Source: Coprinopsis marcescibilis (lineage: Eukaryota > Basidiomycota > Agaricomycetes > Agaricales > Psathyrellaceae). From it: DNA of 64,000 nucleotides. This document shows positions 58,717 through 64,000 of the stretch, piece after piece. Position 1 is the stretch's first letter; each line of letters begins with the position of its first letter. The notes beneath the pieces are model-generated. The model was not told the DNA's origin. It saw nothing but the letters and a program-made list of their open reading frames with translations, and searched no databases. The translations under genes were made by a program, and so were the position numbers. Where the stretch lies: contig ML210204.1 of the NCBI GenBank assembly GCA_004369085.1, positions 95,073-159,072 on the forward strand. Direction: 5' to 3'.

Positions 58717-60789
58717 TCAAGTGCCAGGACGGCGAGTGATACGGCGGTTCGGCCTCGACCGAGTCCCTTGGTAAACAAGCTTGCCGTTTTGCCCATCGTG
58801 TTCGCCATGGACCGAGTCAACGTGAACGCTTAACTCGGGTAATGCGCGATGTTTCTTGATTTGGCGAGCTGGCTCATTTGAAGAGGGTCTTGGGCGCTTT
58901 ACTCCTTTGCCCTGCGAACCCTGCACTGCCTTGGCTTTCTTTTTTGAGTTGGGTTCCTTTGGCGGCGGCGTCCATCTACTCCATTCATGGGCTAGGGAAT
59001 CGTTGAATTTTTCATCGTACACCACACATTTCATCGTAAAGACCGTGATCTCCTGTGAGACATCAGCGGTCTGCGGACCTGCAAGAGAGAGAAAGCTTAA
59101 CCTCGTCGCCTCGAACCAGCGCCAATGCAATATCTTCAGGTGAAACATACTCGGAAGACGCTTCCTGTTGCTCGAGCTTTATCTTTCTCGCAAGTATTCT
59201 ATCATGCATCCCTTTCCCCCAGGACTCTGTACTCAGTGCACTCCCCCATGCGTTACGGACCTATAATCACTGAGGTCAGACTGACACTTTCCACGACTGA
59301 GAGCAACCTGAGTGCTCACCGAAACCGTTTGATCTCTCCATTCATCAGTCGTTAACGACTTGGCGGCTCGGACAGAGTACTGGCCTTGATACTGCCAGAG
59401 GGGAGGACTCATATCCGGGCGTACTCTGGTAAATAATCGGTATACGGCATCTATCTCTGCCCCGACACTTAGCCAAATTCCGTTGTGACCAGGCTGTGTT
59501 GGCCCCATGGGCTGGAATTCATCAGCAAGATACATAAAATCGTTGTATCCATGCTTTTTACGCATTTCCTTCCCGACTGGGGGGTGAACTTGAAATGGAC
59601 TACCGCCGTAAACCTTCGACATGAATTCGCGGGTCACCTGAGTGTGACGGATCTCTTCACTAACGGAGAATGCGTTGAGTGGAAGTTTGGCTTCTTCAAA
59701 CCTGCGAATCAGCACATCGGCGCTGAGCATCAAGCTGAATTTCTTCTCTTCTTTTGGCTGTGAAAGGTTTTACTAGGTGAGATTATCGCGGTGAAGTTAC
59801 CAAAAACCTACAGTTTTTTCGATTTTGATCTTTTCGTCGTTGCCTCCCTTAGTGCAGTGCAGGGAGTCAGAGTCGCAAGAGCCCAGCACAAGGAAATCAA
59901 GAACGCACCGTGAGCCCCAATATCTGTTCTTGAACCTAATGAGAGGATGGTCAGAATTGCGCTAATACCATTTGTGTTTACACATAAATACCTCTTCCTT
60001 TACGGCACGGTGCCTCCTTTGCTTAATGGCACCAGTTGGCTTATGAGGTGCATTTGGGGCTACACCAGCCATATTTAGAGAATGAAAATCATCGGCTGGA
60101 GCTTCAACCTTGACGACCTGTTTTCCATACGTGCACCTGTGAAGCACGATGCGGATGCCAAAATGCTCGGGACGCTTACCCTCACGTTGGAATTAGATTC
60201 GTACGATCTGAGTCTGCGTGTAGTGCTCTACATATTGCTTAAAACGCGGAGTGCACGTCGGTCTGAATCACACTCACCGGCCTGGTCAGATGTTCCTCGA
60301 CTTTGACAGTCGCCACGGTCCCAGACTCCGGGGAGTTTGAAGTTTTCGCGCGCAAATTACGCGGCTTTTTCATGCCCAGTGTCGATTTGAACTCGTACGT
60401 CGAGTCAATGCATCCTATCGGTCGATCTTCTTCCACTTCCATTGGTTCAAAAATGGATTCCCTCTCCTTGCGAAGGACCCATTCAGGCTGCTTCGAGTCC
60501 AACGCTTGGCCTACATGACCAGCACTTTGTTTGCCTTCGTCGTTTGCCTCCTCAACCTTCTTATACCATAGAGGAATACATCGAGTTAGGCCCTTTTGAC
60601 CTACAGAAAACGAAAACTTGGACTTACGAGACGCTGACGTTGAGAAATCCTTTGACTCTGCCGATTGCCAGCGATGTGCTTTGAACCACCCGCATCTACG
60701 AGTAGTTTCTGATTTGCTGACTTGGCTGTAACCACACCAGGAATAAAGAGTTCTGGAACGAGATTCCTAGTCCGAGCAGTATACGCCAT
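58717..60789 (-). CDS. Unknown-family paralogue C (possibly DUF6697)
   Basis: 537 residues in nine exons: 60789-60628, 60559-60278, 60227-60180, 60117-59992, 59935-59909, 59847-59812, 59757-59320, 59260-59102 and 59052-58717. Exon layout parallels paralogue B, including a short third exon of 48 nt (51 nt in B) that starts with Ser-Thr in both. The linker again has psi-K-x-E motifs (VKVE, IKIE, VKEE, KVEE). The core has KVYGGSPFQVHP, YNDFMYL, PGHNGIWLSVG, WQYQGQYSVRAAKSL, VRNAWGSAL and ALVRGDE. ITVFTMKCVVYDEKFN is followed by a basic region and a QGTRSRP motif near the end. It is tandem to B, with about 260 bp between them, both minus strand. Confidence 0.78.
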
Positions 60790-61102
60790 ATCTCAAACTC
60801 TAGGAAATATTGTGAGCAAGAGATTGCAACTGCTGGACGAGAACGATCCGTGAACGCGTGACGATGCAGATCCGATTAAACCGTGACAGTAACTGTGTCA
60901 CATCGACTTGTGACAGCCTCGGCATGGTCTGGCAAAACTTGGCTTCGAAATTAGACGCTCAAATGTACTTCAGCAGGGTGCAGACAGTTCATTGGACACA
61001 ATATAAGCTGAGGTATCCCTCAGTGCTCTAGCTAATAGCTTCGCTAATTACGATGTACGATATCTCATGTTTCTCCGACATGATTATACTATTCCGATGA
61101 TT
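60790..61102. other. Gap between NACHT 2 and paralogue C
   Basis: About 310 bp holding the 3' region of NACHT 2 and the promoter of paralogue C; both genes run on the minus strand. No other feature seen. Confidence 0.4.
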
Positions 61103-63318
61103 CTACCATCCCGTACAGTACAACTTCCAATCTTTGTCAGGCAAATATAAAAGGAACCGAACGCGTCGAAAGATAGCTAAAGGCTGTATAGCCGGTCCAT
61201 ACCTATCCCAAGAACCAGCCAAACGCGGATGCTGATCCCAAAAGAAATCATCTATCTTGTTACCAATTTGATGGACTCTACGAATATTCTGACAAAGTGA
61301 TAGACAGCGGCCTTGACGAATGCACTGTGTAATAAAACAGTCAGCACCAGTAATCTTCGCATTGTGACGGTGGTTTCGTACCGAGTGGTCGTGGAGCTGT
61401 GTTCTAAACTGCTCCATTTGGTCTACCATGCTTTTCAGTCCCTCATGAGGTACTTGAAGCTCCATACACGCATATGTCAGGCTAGCCTGAGGCATAACAG
61501 CATAGTCGTCTCCAGTAATCAACTTTTCTGCGGCTGCTCCGTTGGTGTCAAGCATAGTGTGTGCATGTAACATCCAAAATGACGCTGCGTGGTTGATGGC
61601 TTGATCTCCACATAGGCGAACGCGGTTGTGATTGCCGATATACCAACGTTGAAGATGCTTGCAGCAAAGCTTGAGCATTTGCTGGTGCGTAGTATATGGT
61701 GATTGGTGGTATTTCCCTGATCGCTCTGGCGACAATAGGTAATCTTCCAAGCTTTTGTGGTGGAATCGGATCGTGCGGAGACCTTGGGTGGGGACGCCGA
61801 CGAGGGAGTGTAAGTCGCAGAGGTAAGCCTCTGACGTTCCGCGGGATAGGCAGTAGAAGTCGTCCAACATCGATGCAGACACCCCACCAAGTAGTTCTGG
61901 AAGCGGAGTATCCGATTTCATAACAATAATTCCATGCAACAGGGACTTGAGGAGCGAGAGATCGACCCAAGTCGATTTCAGTATCGCGGTGTACAGCGAA
62001 TCGAGATGCGTAAATGGATTAGGACCGGATGGAGAAGGAGAAATGTGGAAGCTCATTGCCAGCTTATACGTCTCCATCAAGTTTCGGCGAGGATTCTTGA
62101 TAAATGTAACGAATGTAGAGGCGTAGATGAACTGTCCTGATGCGTTGGCAACAAGCTGCTTAACAGCATCTTTGGAGGGCCAGTCTAAGGGAAGTGATGA
62201 TGCGGATGGATGAGTGGCGCGTATTTCGAAGAGTGAGTCGATGAGATAGTACTCGATGTCGGTATCGCAATTGTGGTCTTCGAGTCTGATGCGAGTAGTA
62301 ACAATTTTGATGTCCGGATTTTCGAAAGTCGAACGTATGTCGTACTCTGGACGACTGGCAAGAATAATCTTGAAGCGGAGAGTATGGTGCTGAGGAAGGA
62401 TTGTGCAGAGCAATCGAACGATTCGGATCTGGTCTTCAGGATTCTGGCACTCGTCCAATCCATCGATGACGATAACTCGAATTTGTCCAGGAGACACTGG
62501 TTCCGGCTCGTCACTGGATGCCAACCGACGCCTTGACCTGGGGCTGCTAGCCGCTTGCTTTTGGGACACCAGTTGCACCAAAGGTTCCGCTATTAGCTTT
62601 GAAAATTGAAATTCTAATGATTTCGAGAAGAGTGAAGGATTTCCTGCAATGGCGCTTTCGATCAAAGTTTGGAGTCCAGGGATAGTAGAGCTGAGCTGAA
62701 GCGCTATGGTTGTAGCAAACGGGCGGGTGCTGTCGAGACCTTCAACGCGAGTTGAGAAAAAGTACGAAGCGGCCAGGACTCCTCGGTCCATGCACCGCTT
62801 CACAACCTCCCTTTGAATACACGTTTTCCCACCGCCGGCAGGTCCTGAGAGCCACAGGGTGGTTGCCGATTGGAAACCGCTGAAAACAAATCCCATAATG
62901 CTGTGAAGGATGTCTGTTCGAGTCCCCTCTTTGCATCTTGGGGCGTAAGCTGCTGTTTCGGAGTCATGGGTGGCTTCAATTGCGCAATGGCTCAAGAGAA
63001 ATCGCATAGTTGGGTTGTCTAAAGGAGTCAATGGTCAGCACAGAAGGCAGAAGCTAGTGCCGACGTACCTGAGTTGATCATGCTGTTCTGTAAATTGACT
63101 GTCACATTGTTGATGTAGTCTCCACCAGTAGTTATCACTTGCGTGTCCCGAAAGACCAAATTGGTGGCCCCTTCGAACGCCGTTGGACCTGTATCACGAG
63201 GACAGCATAGCGGTATGTGAATAGTGAGAAAGGGAGCCAGCGATAAAAGCAGACCGTGTATAGAGTTGCCATATTTCGCGTTCCTGCCTCTGAGCGTTCC
63301 TGCCGACATTCTATCCAT
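61103..63318 (-). CDS. NACHT-type STAND NTPase 2
   Basis: 699 residues from exons 63318-63255, 63188-63069 and 63018-61103. The first intron is 66 nt and open in frame, so an unspliced N-terminus is possible. A short N-terminus leads to a beta-helix-like stretch (FEGATNLVFRDTQVITTGGD), then YAPRCKEGTRTDIL, the P-loop LSGPAGGGKTC near 118-127, ASYFFSTRVEGLD, Walker B VIVIDGLDEC and IILASRPEYDIRSTF. A helical region follows with FHHKSLEDYLLSPERSG. The C-terminal part keeps RVRFLLYLPDKDWKL, the region lost in NACHT 1. It is a diverged paralogue of NACHT 1 and of the dead copy, with the same domain order and no obvious repeat domain. Role inferred as an NLR-like signal switch. Confidence 0.88.
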
Positions 63319-64000
63319 TCAACTCTTTAGATCATAGGAATATCCACAAACACTGGGCTGCAGCAGTGACTAGGAAGAATTTAATAGGGGGAGGGGGTTG
63401 TGAGTGAGAGAGACAAGGGATTGGCGTCTGAGCTGGCGACCCATGCAAGTTCTCACAGTTCTGAGAAACCCGCAGCCAACCTCGGAAGGCCTGGAACAAA
63501 GCAATTTCGGCGGTATGTAAATCTAAGATAAGCTTATTTTTGTCTTGTCGGACCTATGGCTACTATCATTCATCAGTACTATCATTCATCAGTACTTCGT
63601 AATTCCTCACTGGTTCGTAATTCTCGATTTACACCTTCAATCCGGCCTTGCTGGCTTCAAGACTTGGTGTAATTGTACGGGTACATATTCTCTATAGAAC
63701 TGTGCTTTTTTCGCCCAGAAATACGCTGTTTCAACGAATCTACCTTTTAAAGAAATGTCACGCTTTGCCGACACACGGCATAGCGGACATCTAATCCAAT
63801 GATGCCAGCTTGTTTAACGGATCCCACCACCAAACGCATCGCTCTTGCGCCAGACGCAACGCATCGACCCTTCCGCTCCGATGCCAAAGGATGCAGCCAA
63901 CAAGCAACGGTACTAAAGTCGTGCCTACCACGATTCAGGCTACGAAAATCGTATTTTGGCGGCTATTGAGGGCATACGGAGCAAGCAGTACAAAAACTCG
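63319..64000. other. Upstream region of NACHT 2 to window end
   Basis: About 680 bp without a supported gene. Contains a 16-bp tandem duplication at 63561-63592. Confidence 0.45.
63561..63592. repeat. 16-bp perfect tandem duplication
   Basis: TACTATCATTCATCAG occurs twice in a row upstream of NACHT 2. No further copies were seen nearby. Confidence 0.75.

Overview
This window is nuclear DNA of a filamentous basidiomycete, most likely an Agaricomycete mushroom. Most genes are cut by 45-85 nt GT-AG introns with CTAAC-type branch sites. The families present are typical of that group: F-box-like proteins, TPR-CHAT proteins, beta-helix/NACHT NTPases, a CYP63-like P450 and UstYa-like oxidases. No prokaryotic, organellar, viral, tRNA, rRNA or CRISPR feature was seen. 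All gene models are my own hand splicing, checked only by reading frame and family motifs.

Layout. 0-6.7 kb: an F-box-like gene (-) divergent from a TPR-CHAT caspase-like protease gene (+). 8.9-15.1 kb: a membrane-anchored protein gene (-), two UstYa/DUF3328-like genes (-), and a two-exon gene (+) for a 56-residue secreted peptide ending in four Arg-Ala-Phe repeats. This is the best candidate for an undescribed peptide (RiPP-like) locus. 16-33 kb: a Gln/Pro-rich coiled-coil protein (-), an unknown 707-aa protein (+), a secreted or ER epoxide hydrolase (+) and the very large ribosome-biogenesis gene URB1/NPA1 (+). 33.4-34 kb: a secreted two-LysM protein (-).

35-41.7 kb and 53.5-63.4 kb hold two copies of a lineage-specific module in opposite orientation. 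It pairs a family of unknown nuclear-looking proteins (three copies, possibly DUF6697) with NACHT-type STAND NTPases (two intact, one dead). The dead NACHT copy carries stops, a frameshift, CpG-type transitions and a 693-bp TA-flanked mariner-like non-autonomous element. Between the modules lie ordinary genes: a P450 (+), uracil phosphoribosyltransferase (+), SEC63 (-) and class II fructose-bisphosphate aldolase (-), the last with a 6-nt micro-exon.

How the genes may work together: the housekeeping genes (URB1, FUR1-type UPRT, SEC63, FBA1) act in separate pathways. The UstYa genes plus the peptide could form a secreted modified-peptide pathway. The CHAT, F-box and NACHT genes are the kind of fast-evolving repertoire linked to fungal self/non-self recognition and programmed cell death. 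Both ideas are inference from family knowledge and gene order.
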